A stretch of 44,925 nt of DNA from a virus, in the IMG/VR virus record IMGVR_UViG_3300005732_000026, positions 1-44,925 of that record. One strand, 5' to 3'. The translations under genes and the position numbers were made by a program. The notes under the pieces are model-generated. The model saw only the letters and a list, made by a program, of their open reading frames with translations. It did no database searches and had not been told where the DNA came from. Of this stretch, positions 1 through 8,841 are shown piece after piece; the first letter of the stretch is position 1; every line of letters starts with the position of its first letter.

Positions 1-68
1 CAAGATCGGCATAGCGCTGCTGGAACGCCGCGCGGTCAATGACGCCCTCGTCCATCTCACGCGCCGCG
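1..68. repeat. Left copy of 68-bp terminal direct repeat (circular overlap)
   Basis: These 68 bases are identical to the last 68 bases of the window. The same reading frame of a very large virion gene is open through both copies and joins perfectly when one copy is removed. That is what the overlap of a circular or circularly permuted assembly looks like. A true short terminal repeat is possible but would lie inside a coding sequence, which is less likely. Confidence 0.95.
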
Positions 69-2998
69 GCCTCATAGGCTTGTGCGTGCCGCTCTGCGAC
101 CTCATTCACGCCCTTGAAGAAATCATCTTGCCACCCCAGGAAGTCCGTCGGAGCCGACAAGACCGTGCCCGTGCCATTGAGAATGCGGCCCAGGGCGCTT
201 TCTTCTGCAACGCCGAAACGCTCGGCTGAGACGCCACGGGATCCGCCATCCTCAAACTTCCGGCCCGAGACGCCCATGTCATCGAAACGCGCCCGGCCGG
301 TGGCTGCAATGGGGTTGTCCTCCCACACCGCCGCAGCGCTGTCCTGAAGCCCCTCACGCAGCGAACGGCGCCCGCCAAGAATATCGTCTACCGCCTGCCC
401 CAAACGCCGCCCCATGCGCTCGTAATCAGCGCTGCGGGCGAAAGAGCGGAACTGCGCACGAAGCCCGGCGCCCAAGCCAGCATATTGAGCAAGGCCGGCG
501 CCGAGCTGACGCTCAAGCGCGGCATCACCCAGAATGCGGCCCTTGATGCCTGCCGTCAGCCGCGGCAGCGTGTCGTAAATGGTTGTGAGCGAGTTGCCCG
601 CCATGTTCATGACGTGCGTATGGGGGCCAGACAGCCACGCAAAGCGCAGAATGTCACCGCCGACCGTGGCGACCGCCTCGCGGGTACTGATATAGCGAGA
701 GCTTCGATCAAGCTCTTCAGCCGACATGGATGCCAAACGGGCAATGTCCGACTGGTTCAGCTGGCCGCCAAACGACTCCATGATTGATTGCATCTCACGC
801 TGGGCTTGTGCGGTCGTGCCGGTGACAACCTGCCAGGCACGCAAAGCGCGACCGGCTGATGCCTTTGCGCCGGCGATTTCCGCCTGGACGGCCCGGTGGA
901 CGGCCATAGCCCGACGCAGCTGGAATTGCGCCATGCCGCTGTCAGCACTTTTTAGTGCCGCTTGGGCTGTGCGCCGGACGTTCTCACCAGAAGCGATGTA
1001 GAGGCGCTGAGCGGCGATGACTTCGCTATCTTGCAGGGCCTGGTTGGCTCCACGAGCCTCAAGTGCGCGCCATGCGCTCCCGATCTCTGATGCCTCCTCG
1101 AACAGAACCTCGTTCCCACGAACAGCACCGCGCGCCGCATCAATATCGCCTTTGAAGGAATCGGCCATCTGGCCAATAATCGAGCGGATGTCATCGCCCG
1201 TGTTCAGCGCATTGAAGTTGATCCGAACATCATTGGCACCAAGACGGGCAGAGTCGGGCATTGCGACACCAGTGCGCGCGCCGGCGGCTTCCATCGCCTC
1301 ATCCAGCGACAGCAGATCTGACTCTGTTCGAGCGGCACCATTCTGCAACGCAGTGTCCGCAGCGACATCTTCCGCAGCCGCACGGCGACCAGCCGGCGAA
1401 CGGTTTTTGAAATCAAGCTCTAGCGCGTCCAGATCATCGACCAGCTCTTGCCGGGCCCGCCAGGTATCAACCGCGGCATAATCTTCCTCAGAAAACGCCC
1501 GAGCATTCATGTCCCCGCCCGCAATCGCTCGGGCATCTTCATCCAGAGCGTCGAGGAAATCGCGAACCGTCGGCCGCGCACCATCTCGGGGCCCCAGGTA
1601 CCCGGCGTCCCACGCCGCCAAAGCAGCGTCATCGAGGGTTTGCCGATCAGCGTTCCGCGTGAAAGCGTTGATCTGACGCTCGATGTTGAGCCCGCTGACA
1701 TCACCTCCTTCATCCAAAAGGCCACCATTTGAGCGCACCCAGTTGGTCAGGCTCACTGGCTCATCAACCTGCGTGCGCGCTTCGTCCATCATGCCGACCA
1801 GGCGCTGCACCACGGCCGGGTCGCCCCGCTGCGCATATTCGGTCACGATGTCATCGATTGATTGAGCGGCATCCGGTTGGATGTGGCGCACCGATGCGGC
1901 CCACCGCTCAGCGGAGTCGACCATCCCAGCGGCTAGCTCCGGAGAGACTTCGCCACTCGTGGCCATCTCCCGCATGTTCTCAAAAACGCTTTCACGCATT
2001 CGCTCCGAACCAGCCGCGGGCGTCAATGCCGGCCCCGACGGATCCCCGCCGACGCGAATAATGTCACGCTCAATCGCTACGGCGGCCGCATCATCCATTT
2101 GAGACTCGATGCCCTGGACATTGATCGCGGCACGTCGCGCACGCCCCATCCGACCCATTGCCCGAATGCCAGCAAAGACCGTATCCGCGGCGATGCCGAG
2201 CGGGCCGCCCTCGATCGCGTTCTTCAAACGGCCTTCGAGCTCATCGTCATCTTCGTCAGCAGCCAGGTATTCAGTCACCGGATTGCGCAGCTCCGGCACC
2301 ATCTCCACCAGATTGGAAAGCCGGGCTTCTTGCCCATCGAACGCGGCAAAATCAGCGATAGCGCCGTTTACGAAGCCGCGGGCATACTGAGCGCCCCTGC
2401 CCGCCCCTTGCAGCAATCCCGCTGAGCGCGTCAGCTTCCCCGCTCCGAGAAAGCCCGTGATGAATTGGGTGATGCCTTCGACGATTTCACCGCCGGCAGA
2501 GTCCGGGCCGTCACCAGCGGGAATCTCCGGAAGGGTTCCAGCCCGGGCGGCCCGATCTTCCCCGAGGTTTTCAGCCATGACCCGGCGAAACGCTTCGACG
2601 TCATCATGCGTCAGGGTGTATCCCAACCGGAAGCCGCCGGTTTCAGGGTCTACGAACGTCAGTCGGGGATCAAAATTGGTGACACGAGCCGCGGCCTCGC
2701 CCACTTCATCGATCAGATCTATCGTCTCATTCACCGCGCCCGCGGCGCCAGACCAGAGAGCGGCCGGCGTGTCCTGGATGGTTCGGGCCCCTTCGACAAC
2801 TGTGCGATTGCCGAGCGAGTTTATCCGATCGCTGACACCAGCCACATCATCGCGCCATGAACGGCGCGTAGGAACGGATTCTTCGCCAGGTGCTGCTTGG
2901 GTTCCGGACGGTGCCTCTTGCTCCCGTGCCGCCTGCTGCGCGGCGCGAATGCGCTCTAGGCGAGCTTCATTGCCGCGACGCTCTTCGTCTGCGGCCAT
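1..2998 (-). CDS. Giant internal virion (ejection) protein, N-terminal 999 codons; continues across the join at 43509-44925
   Basis: My own reading of the minus strand from the ATG at 2998 stays open to base 1 and continues in frame in the right end to a stop at 43509, giving about 1448 aa. An AGGCAGG ribosome binding site precedes the ATG. The N-terminal part is hydrophilic, rich in Ala, Asp and Glu, and probably mostly helical. Around residue 800 is WLSGPHTHVMNMAGNS, a pattern seen in very large phage internal or polyvalent proteins. It follows a 150-aa and a 573-aa protein, the same order as T7 gp14-gp15-gp16, and precedes the tailspike. The inferred role is ejection into the host envelope with the DNA. 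I saw no convincing lytic transglycosylase motif. The role is inferred from size, order and the conserved C-terminal half. Confidence 0.85.
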   Translation of the reverse strand, partial: MAADEERRGNEARLERIRAAQQAAREQEAPSGTQAAPGEESVPTRRSWRDDVAGVSDRINSLGNRTVVEGARTIQDTPAALWSGAAGAVNETIDLIDEVGEAAARVTNFDPRLTFVDPETGGFRLGYTLTHDDVEAFRRVMAENLGEDRAARAGTLPEIPAGDGPDSAGGEIVEGITQFITGFLGAGKLTRSAGLLQGAGRGAQYARGFVNGAIADFAAFDGQEARLSNLVEMVPELRNPVTEYLAADEDDDELEGRLKNAIEGGPLGIAADTVFAGIRAMGRMGRARRAAINVQGIESQMDDAAAVAIERDIIRVGGDPSGPALTPAAGSERMRESVFENMREMATSGEVSPELAAGMVDSAERWAASVRHIQPDAAQSIDDIVTEYAQRGDPAVVQRLVGMMDEARTQVDEPVSLTNWVRSNGGLLDEGGDVSGLNIERQINAFTRNADRQTLDDAALAAWDAGYLGPRDGARPTVRDFLDALDEDARAIAGGDMNARAFSEEDYAAVDTWRARQELVDDLDALELDFKNRSPAGRRAAAEDVAADTALQNGAARTESDLLSLDEAMEAAGARTGVAMPDSARLGANDVRINFNALNTGDDIRSIIGQMADSFKGDIDAARGAVRGNEVLFEEASEIGSAWRALEARGANQALQDSEVIAAQRLYIASGENVRRTAQAALKSADSGMAQFQLRRAMAVHRAVQAEIAGAKASAGRALRAWQVVTGTTAQAQREMQSIMESFGGQLNQSDIARLASMSAEELDRSSRYISTREAVATVGGDILRFAWLSGPHTHVMNMAGNSLTTIYDTLPRLTAGIKGRILGDAALERQLGAGLAQYAGLGAGLRAQFRSFARSADYERMGRRLGQAVDDILGGRRSLREGLQDSAAAVWEDNPIAATGRARFDDMGVSGRKFEDGGSRGVSAERFGVAEESALGRILNGTGTVLSAPTDFLGWQDDFFKGVNEVAERHAQAYEAAAREMDEGVIDRAAFQQRYADL

Positions 2999-3011
2999 GT
3001 CCTGCCTGATG

Positions 3012-4733
3012 TCATTGGTTTGCACTGGTCACTCCATTGCTGGCGTCCTGCTGGATGCGCAGCCAATTCGAATAGGCATCAACCTGATTCAGCATGCGTT
3101 CGAAAAGCGCCTGTTGATCTTCAGGCCATGTCGCAGGGTCCGTTGACGGGAACTGCTGGATAATTGACACCTCGGCATCACGGCTCCACTGCGCCGCGTC
3201 GGTCTGCTGGAACATCCCCGGCCGCGTGACCGATGACGGAAGCGGCGGCTCAGGCGTGTTGCGCCCATATTCCCGCGCGATCTCCCGAGCCCGCGCTTGA
3301 ATTTGCGGACGGCTTGGCGGCGTTTCTTGCGACTCGACCCACTCCTGCAGGTCATTGGATGCTTCGACTTCCTGGGCGGCCTTCGTCCCATCAAAATCGA
3401 ACATGCCTTGTGAGAAGTACCCCTCGATGATTTCAAGTCCGGCACCCAGGCGATCATCCCTGCGAGCGTCAAACCGGCCAATCGCATCATCAGCGACAGA
3501 TCGAGAAACGCTACCCTGGCCAACGGCCGACATAGCCACCTGAAGAAACTCATCGCGAGTGAGATCCGGATCGCGGGCCATTTCCAGAATGCCCAGCTCG
3601 GCAGACGGGTCCGGATCGACGTTGTCGGGGTTGAGCGCCGCGTCAATGATGCCGGTATATTGGCCGTCGGTCATCATATCGAGCTGGCGCAAACGCTGCA
3701 GCTGCTCGATCTCCCCGGGCTCGACCCTCTCTCCACGCAGAATGCGCAACTGCACATCCGACACATACAGCCGCGCTTCACCCTCAAGGGCTTCAACCCG
3801 ACGCTCCTCATCATCCTCCCGCGCTTTTTCCCGCAGGCTGTCTTGATTGGAAAGAAGCTGGATGCGCTGCATGAGGCGCGACCGCATACCGATCCGCTCT
3901 TGCGTGGACATTTCCTGCTGGGTAGCGAGCTCATCGATCCGCTCAAGGGCGGCAAGCTCTCCGCCGGACTCGTATGCTGCAGTGACGTCGGAGACCATCA
4001 CGGACTCCTCGCCCGACCGCATCATGGCGTCCAAGTGCTGCTCGCCCCGCACATCCGACCACCCAAAACGTGGGTTATCTACAAGCGTCGAGACGACCGC
4101 CCGAGCCCGGCCCATCGCATCCTGACCGGCATCGGAGTTCACCCAGCCCGGGCCGCCGGCTTCGATCCCCGTCACCAACTCGCGCTCGACTTGCTCCAGG
4201 CTCAGCTCAAGAGACTGTTGCGCCTCATTGGCCGCCGCTTCTTGCGTGGCTGCCACGATGCCAGAGCGAAGGCGCATCGCCCGCGTCCGGATCCGCGTCT
4301 CGACCTCTTGCCCCATACTCATGGGCATGTCGTCATCCGTGACGGTCTGGCCGATGTACCCCTCGACGGCCGCGTCGAATCCTTCCGCGTCGAACTGATG
4401 ATCGAGCAAGATCCTTTGAAGCTCTGCCTCACCGTCTACTTCGGACTGAGCCAGCAACCCAGCACGCAGCGCGTTATTGTAAATGCGGTCCTCGCGAAGC
4501 ACGCCGCGTCGCTGTTCGCCCGTTCCCTCGGCCACGTCTTCACGCGCCTGATCTTCGGCCTGGTCGTCCCGGCGGCCCTGATAGATATTGTTGATCTCAC
4601 GCGCCTCGTTCGCGACGGCATCAAACGCTGATGCGGCCGCGCCGGCAGCGATCGCCGATCCGGACCTGACATTCGTCCCGCCGACAATTTGGCGCGGGAA
4701 AACACGAGGAAGGCTGTTTAGATTACTGGGCAT
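3012..4733 (-). CDS. Internal virion protein, 573 aa, helical (T7 gp15-like position)
   Basis: The start is the ATG at 4733, two bases past the upstream gene's stop. A longer open frame exists but its first 35 codons read as a shadow of the previous gene. The protein is hydrophilic with long Glu/Arg/Gln-rich stretches (EDDEERRVEALEGEARL) that predict helices or coiled coil, and there are no membrane spans. It sits between a small Ala/Gly-rich protein and the 1448-aa giant, as the middle member of a three-gene internal protein set. In T7-like phages the equivalent protein forms part of the internal core and the DNA ejection channel. Identification rests on position and composition, not on a recognised domain. 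Confidence 0.65.
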   Translation of the reverse strand: MPSNLNSLPRVFPRQIVGGTNVRSGSAIAAGAAASAFDAVANEAREINNIYQGRRDDQAEDQAREDVAEGTGEQRRGVLREDRIYNNALRAGLLAQSEVDGEAELQRILLDHQFDAEGFDAAVEGYIGQTVTDDDMPMSMGQEVETRIRTRAMRLRSGIVAATQEAAANEAQQSLELSLEQVERELVTGIEAGGPGWVNSDAGQDAMGRARAVVSTLVDNPRFGWSDVRGEQHLDAMMRSGEESVMVSDVTAAYESGGELAALERIDELATQQEMSTQERIGMRSRLMQRIQLLSNQDSLREKAREDDEERRVEALEGEARLYVSDVQLRILRGERVEPGEIEQLQRLRQLDMMTDGQYTGIIDAALNPDNVDPDPSAELGILEMARDPDLTRDEFLQVAMSAVGQGSVSRSVADDAIGRFDARRDDRLGAGLEIIEGYFSQGMFDFDGTKAAQEVEASNDLQEWVESQETPPSRPQIQARAREIAREYGRNTPEPPLPSSVTRPGMFQQTDAAQWSRDAEVSIIQQFPSTDPATWPEDQQALFERMLNQVDAYSNWLRIQQDASNGVTSANQ

Positions 4734-4735
4734 TG

Positions 4736-5188
4736 CTATCCCCCGCCGCCGCCTGAACCAGTAAAGGCCCCGGCGATTTTTTCTCCCGCCTTGGTGAAGT
4801 CGCTCAGCCCCTGAATGAAGCCACCTGCCGACGCCCAAGGCGCCCCACGGCGCAGGCCGCTTGCCTGCTCGTTCAGGTCCAACTCTTTGAGCTTGCTGCC
4901 AAGCCTCACGGAGTTTTCATTTTCGGAAGCCGTGTCACGACGACTCTTGCGGATCAGGCGAGCGGATGCGGAATCCATGTCGCCGCCCCGCGCTGCCTGA
5001 AGCGTGTTGATCGCTGCAATCGTCTCATTGAGGTCCGCGCGAACATCAGCGGCACCCTGGATGCCCCGAATGCGCTCGATCTGGGCATTGTATTCGGCCG
5101 CCATTGCCTGCCCTTTCATGTCCTCCTTCCGCTGAAGGCCGGACAGGATCGAGAAACCACCAGCAGCAACATCAGCAACTGCGCCCAT
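4736..5188 (-). CDS. Small internal virion protein, 150 aa (T7 gp14-like position)
   Basis: This is a 150-aa protein with an Ala/Gly-rich amphipathic N terminus, a central charged helical region (AAEYNAQIERIRGIQGAADV; RLGSKLKELDLNEQASGLRR) and a glycine-run tail. Small internal proteins of podoviruses have this build, with an N-terminal membrane-active segment followed by helices. The start codon overlaps the stop of the tail protein gene (TGATG), so translation is probably coupled. It heads the three internal virion genes. It could instead be a minor tail component. Confidence 0.6.
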   Translation of the reverse strand: MGAVADVAAGGFSILSGLQRKEDMKGQAMAAEYNAQIERIRGIQGAADVRADLNETIAAINTLQAARGGDMDSASARLIRKSRRDTASENENSVRLGSKLKELDLNEQASGLRRGAPWASAGGFIQGLSDFTKAGEKIAGAFTGSGGGGG

Positions 5189-7299
5189 CAGACAACCTCC
5201 ATCGAGCAGGCCAAAACATCGAGAAGGGCGCCTTCGCCCTTGGCTTGCTGAATCAACGGCGTCTGGTCAGTAGCCCACCCCAACTTGAACGCCCGGATGG
5301 CCCGACTGGACACCGTGCCGATCGTTTCAAGATCGTCCGATGCGCCGACGGGCCAACTCACCCGGCCATTAACGGTTACCGCCCCGCTGTCCACAACCTC
5401 TAGGGTTGTTCGCGCGATGCGTTGCCGGCGCCAGCCATTTTCAGAAATAGGGGGGGCCGGTCGAAGCGTGACATCAAAGTCGTACCCCAGTGTATAACCC
5501 GCCGCTGCGGCCAGTGATGGCAGCTCGCCCGACGCCACCACGCCTTCAGCCGCGACGACCTTGTTGTACACGGCCGAACATGTGTCGCCATCCCGGCCGG
5601 AAACCGCTGACGAGTAATCGATCTCATCATCGACCAGGGCGTCGAAGTCGAAAACACCGAGTCGATACGTTCCGTCAGTGCTCGAAACGCATGTCAGAGC
5701 GTCGGCCGTGGCGGAAATATCGGCCCATGTGCCCTCACCCCGCTGCCAAGAGCTCCATCCAACCACGTCGGAGCCGCGGCGATAGATCATTACCGCGATC
5801 GTTCCGTCAGAGTTCAGAACATAAACATAGCGCTCCGACCGTCCATCCAGGCCATTCGTCACCGCAATTCGGATCGGGCCCGTCAAAAGGTGATAGGCAT
5901 ACTCGGACAGTTCGATCGGCTGCCAGGATCGCCGCACGTTCCCCGTCGGGACTGCAGCCATGAGGCGGCCCGACTCCGCATCGATATACAAAACCCCTTC
6001 TGACGCGACCACCGGCTCGACATACGAGGCGCCCTCTTGGCCCAGGCGAAGAAAGGCAAGGCTTTCCGGCGTGATGGGACTTTCCCCGCTTTCGGGCACG
6101 TAATAGGCGCCCCGGTCGGTAAAAAGAAGAAGCTGCTCCGTCGAAACCAGATGGCGGATCTCAGCGTTCGGATCGTCCCCAAGCTCCTTGTTGATCGCCG
6201 AGTCATCGTCAGTCCCGACCTCGAAATTATGGAAGTTTCCAACAGATGAGGCCGTTACTACATCGGTCGCTTCAGGGAAGCCCGTCATGAATAGGCGGCC
6301 GCGATGAACAACACCCGTCGCTGGGAATCCTCGCGCATCCGAAATCAACTGCTCATCCCAGATCGAAGTCGTAGCCGGCGTTCCAACAGATGCAACGCCC
6401 GTGACCTCCTCTCGAGATTCAGGCCCAACCAGGCGGTCCTTATCAACCCCGGTTTCCGTGATGACTCTATATTGGTCGTAACCGTCAAGCAGGAGAACAC
6501 GAACAACGGTTCCGCTGACGATCGAGGCAACCACACCCGTCACCTGAGAAATGGACCCCTCGACAACCTGCCCAACCTTGTACCCCGCGCTCGTGGCGAC
6601 CGTGACGTCCAACGTCGGGTAAAGCGTGTCGTTGATTGTGACGGTCGCGCTGGTCGCGCTCGCGACCGCGGTAATTGTCATCTCGCAGGCGCCCAGGTAG
6701 CGAAACCGAGCGCCGACATGAGAGCCGTCCGTCTTCAAGACGTCGCTCGAGAAGGTCATGGTCTTGAGCGTGCCCGAGTACGAATTGACCGACATCGTGA
6801 CATCAATATCAGCGTATTTGTCATAAAAGGGCTGCGTAGGGTTCGAATTAATTCCAGACAGGAAGGAAAAGTCGGCGCGCGTCCAGCTTCCGTCAGACGC
6901 TCGCTCCAAGACTTGCGGGATGAAGTCCTGATGGAAAACGAACACCTTGTTCGCATCAGCGGTGAATACCAGCCGGGATAGCTGCGCCGACGTCCACGGA
7001 ACGCTTGATGTGATCGAGTCCAGCAGCGCGCCTGACTCGCTGTACACATCGAGTCGGCCATTCGTCAGGGCCAAAATTTCTGTGGCGGCGCGGCCCTCGA
7101 ACCGATAGTGCCTGGCTTGCCCCTGAAGATCCGAAAGCCCAGACGTGCCCGGCCGGCGCATGGCCCCGCCTGACGCCTTCAGGATGAGATTCATCGCTGT
7201 CTGGCAGGCCGACTGAAGAATCGTCAGGTCAGCGCGGCGCAGCCAGTCGGGACTGATTTCCCCAGCTTCGAACGTCGAGCGAAAAACCGGCCGGGCCAT
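5188..7299 (-). CDS. Tail tube / nozzle protein (tail tubular protein B-like), 703 aa
   Basis: The start is ATG 7299, which overlaps the upstream stop (TAATG). A longer frame to 7578 is only a shadow of the adaptor gene. The N terminus (FEAGEISPDWLRRADL, then SGGAMRRPGT) is the typical opening of podovirus nozzle proteins, which begin with a statement of the fit to the adaptor ring and an RPGT turn. The rest is beta-rich with repeated aromatic and Gly turns (LLLFTDRGAYYV; VVHRGRLFMTGF), consistent with a beta-propeller-like platform. It follows the adaptor gene and precedes the internal proteins, the canonical order. The function is to form the distal tail tube that carries the tailspikes and DNA. 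Confidence 0.8.
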   Translation of the reverse strand: MARPVFRSTFEAGEISPDWLRRADLTILQSACQTAMNLILKASGGAMRRPGTSGLSDLQGQARHYRFEGRAATEILALTNGRLDVYSESGALLDSITSSVPWTSAQLSRLVFTADANKVFVFHQDFIPQVLERASDGSWTRADFSFLSGINSNPTQPFYDKYADIDVTMSVNSYSGTLKTMTFSSDVLKTDGSHVGARFRYLGACEMTITAVASATSATVTINDTLYPTLDVTVATSAGYKVGQVVEGSISQVTGVVASIVSGTVVRVLLLDGYDQYRVITETGVDKDRLVGPESREEVTGVASVGTPATTSIWDEQLISDARGFPATGVVHRGRLFMTGFPEATDVVTASSVGNFHNFEVGTDDDSAINKELGDDPNAEIRHLVSTEQLLLFTDRGAYYVPESGESPITPESLAFLRLGQEGASYVEPVVASEGVLYIDAESGRLMAAVPTGNVRRSWQPIELSEYAYHLLTGPIRIAVTNGLDGRSERYVYVLNSDGTIAVMIYRRGSDVVGWSSWQRGEGTWADISATADALTCVSSTDGTYRLGVFDFDALVDDEIDYSSAVSGRDGDTCSAVYNKVVAAEGVVASGELPSLAAAAGYTLGYDFDVTLRPAPPISENGWRRQRIARTTLEVVDSGAVTVNGRVSWPVGASDDLETIGTVSSRAIRAFKLGWATDQTPLIQQAKGEGALLDVLACSMEVV

Positions 7300-7895
7300 T
7301 AGGAGGCGTCCCGCGATCGCCACGCACGAATCAGGCTGGAGTTCCGATTGTACTCGACGGGGCCATTTGACCGTCGGTCGCGCACGGATGCGCGCTGAAG
7401 CTGCTGCTCGGCCTTCATGTCCAAGTCTCGGGCAAGTGAAAATCGCTCCAATAACGAGCGCGCCAAGATCGCCGCCATCCGCAAAACGATCCCATGGGCA
7501 AAGTCTGCCGGCCATTCGACCTCGTCTGGCCGGTAGTTGTAGATCAGATCGATGTCCGTACTGTCCTCGACCTCGCAAAGAAGCTTCCCGCCGCGGATCT
7601 CAAAATCGCGCCATTCGGCCAGGCCATTGAGAACTTTGCGAGGAGACAGGACGTCAGCCGGAAGAGCGTAAGCATAGGACGGTTTGTCGCCAGTGACACC
7701 CTGATAGGTCAGCGTCGATCGCTTCACGGCAAAGGACCAAGCGTGACGAGTCAGCTCACTTTCAACTATCCCGCCGTATGTGGAATTGAAGACGTTCGCC
7801 TCTGGCGACTGGTCGTCCAGGGAGTTGATGATCTCGCCACCAATGAGCGGTATGGCGGCGCGTGCAATATCAATTGGGGCGGTATAGCTCGACAT
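7299..7895 (-). CDS. Tail adaptor / tail tubular protein A-like, 198 aa
   Basis: This 198-aa protein opens with IDIARAAIPLIGGEIINSL and continues EANVFNSTYGGIVESELTRH, then AWSFAVKR and YALPADVL. This is the signature of gp11/TTPA-type adaptor proteins, which bind the portal and extend it for tail attachment. C-terminal basic helices follow. It is the first gene after a strong transcription terminator at 7939-7969, so the tail module may be expressed at a different level from the capsid module. The start ATG at 7895 has no obvious purine-rich ribosome binding site. Confidence 0.8.
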   Translation of the reverse strand: MSSYTAPIDIARAAIPLIGGEIINSLDDQSPEANVFNSTYGGIVESELTRHAWSFAVKRSTLTYQGVTGDKPSYAYALPADVLSPRKVLNGLAEWRDFEIRGGKLLCEVEDSTDIDLIYNYRPDEVEWPADFAHGIVLRMAAILARSLLERFSLARDLDMKAEQQLQRASVRDRRSNGPVEYNRNSSLIRAWRSRDAS

Positions 7896-7938
7896 GGCTG
7901 CAATATCCGCGCGCTTTGGCAGCGTCTAAACGCACCCC

Positions 7939-7969
7939 AAAAAAAGACCCGGCGCCGAAGCACCGGGTC
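7939..7969 (-). terminator. Rho-independent terminator after the capsid module
   Basis: On the minus strand, bases 7969-7946 form a 10-bp stem (GACCCGGTGC paired with GCGCCGGGTC through one T-G pair) closed by a TTCG tetraloop. Seven T residues (7945-7939) follow immediately. It lies in the 105-bp gap between the capsid-end gene and the tail adaptor gene, all read leftward. Confidence 0.85.
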
Positions 7970-8000
7970 AGTTGGCCCTGAAGGCACCCGTGAGGCGGGA

Positions 8001-8372
8001 TCAGGTTTCCGAGATGGTCGAAGCGGCCGTGTGAATGCGCTTCTTCCGCTCGGGTTCGTCCAGGTCATTCCACTCTGCGACGCTCTTGCCGTAGTCCTGA
8101 ACGGCCAGCTTCAAAGCGCCCCTGGAGTCGACCGGGTCATGGCCAGGGAGCTGAATGGTCTTGGGCATCAGGCGATAGCCCTTCGGCTTCACTCCACCTT
8201 CGTCGATTGGCTCCGGCTTTGGCTCCGGCGTTGTTTCCGGATCCGCGCTGTCCTCGACGACCACCGCGCCCGTGGGCAGCTGGTCGCGAAATCTGTCGGG
8301 AATATCGTACTCGCCTGGACGAGACCAACGATACCCCTCGACAAACCAGCCTCTTTTCAGCTTGACCTTCAT
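8001..8372 (-). CDS. Unknown 123-aa protein at the end of the capsid module
   Basis: The start ATG 8372 has a strong GGGGGAG ribosome binding site. The N-terminal 35 residues (VKLKRGWFVEGYRW, then GEYDIPDRFRDQLP) look like a small beta-barrel segment. A Pro/Glu linker (TTPEPKPEPIDEGG) and a charged helical tail follow. Short proteins with this build sit between capsid and tail genes in many short-tailed phages and may be head completion or chaperone-like proteins. No specific family was recognised. It is the last gene before the terminator. Confidence 0.6.
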   Translation of the reverse strand: MKVKLKRGWFVEGYRWSRPGEYDIPDRFRDQLPTGAVVVEDSADPETTPEPKPEPIDEGGVKPKGYRLMPKTIQLPGHDPVDSRGALKLAVQDYGKSVAEWNDLDEPERKKRIHTAASTISET

Positions 8373-8380
8373 GACTCCCC

Positions 8381-8830
8381 CTAGTTCACAGCGTCAGGGT
8401 AGGCGACGTGCTTCGGCGGATTGTCGGTCAGGAAGGCGTTGATCGCGCCAGCCGTCACGGCCTCACCCGTCACATTCTGCTGCAGCGCCAGATACCGCTC
8501 ATAGGTGCCATTGGGCAGCGGAATCGCCATCGTGTAACCGGCAGCCAGGGTCGCCTCGGCAATGGTCGCGGAGACGATATGATCCGTGGCGCTGCCATCA
8601 ACCGCGATAGTCGATGTGGCATCCGAACAGAGGATGAATGAGACCGACGCCCCGTCAGCTGACGAGTCAACCGCAGTCGAGACGTTGATGACCAGATAAA
8701 TCGGCGTCCCGTGGCCCAGGTCAGACGAAGCCGCCCCGAGATCCACGATGTCACCAACGTTTGCGATTCCAGTGCCCGCGGTGCTCAGGGCAGTGGCATC
8801 CGCAAATTCAGTGCGTTCATCAATAAGCAT
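8381..8830 (-). CDS. Capsid cement / decoration protein, Bbp16-like, 149 aa
   Basis: The start ATG 8830 is preceded by GGAGGGA. The protein is beta-rich, small and uncharged, opening LIDERTEFADATALS and containing GDIVDLGAASSDLGHGTPIY and LVINVSTAVDSSADGASVSF. This matches what I know of the BPP-1 cement protein Bbp16 family (jellyroll, binds the capsid exterior). It lies immediately after the major capsid gene, the expected position. The function is to stabilise the mature shell. Assignment is from pattern recall and position. Confidence 0.72.
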   Translation of the reverse strand: MLIDERTEFADATALSTAGTGIANVGDIVDLGAASSDLGHGTPIYLVINVSTAVDSSADGASVSFILCSDATSTIAVDGSATDHIVSATIAEATLAAGYTMAIPLPNGTYERYLALQQNVTGEAVTAGAINAFLTDNPPKHVAYPDAVN

Positions 8831-8841
8831 TGCAGTCCCTC

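Noticed and set aside
3660-4631. Long plus-strand open frame (323 aa) in the late region
   Set aside because: It lies opposite the 573-aa internal virion gene, has high Arg/His/Pro/Leu composition and no ribosome binding site.
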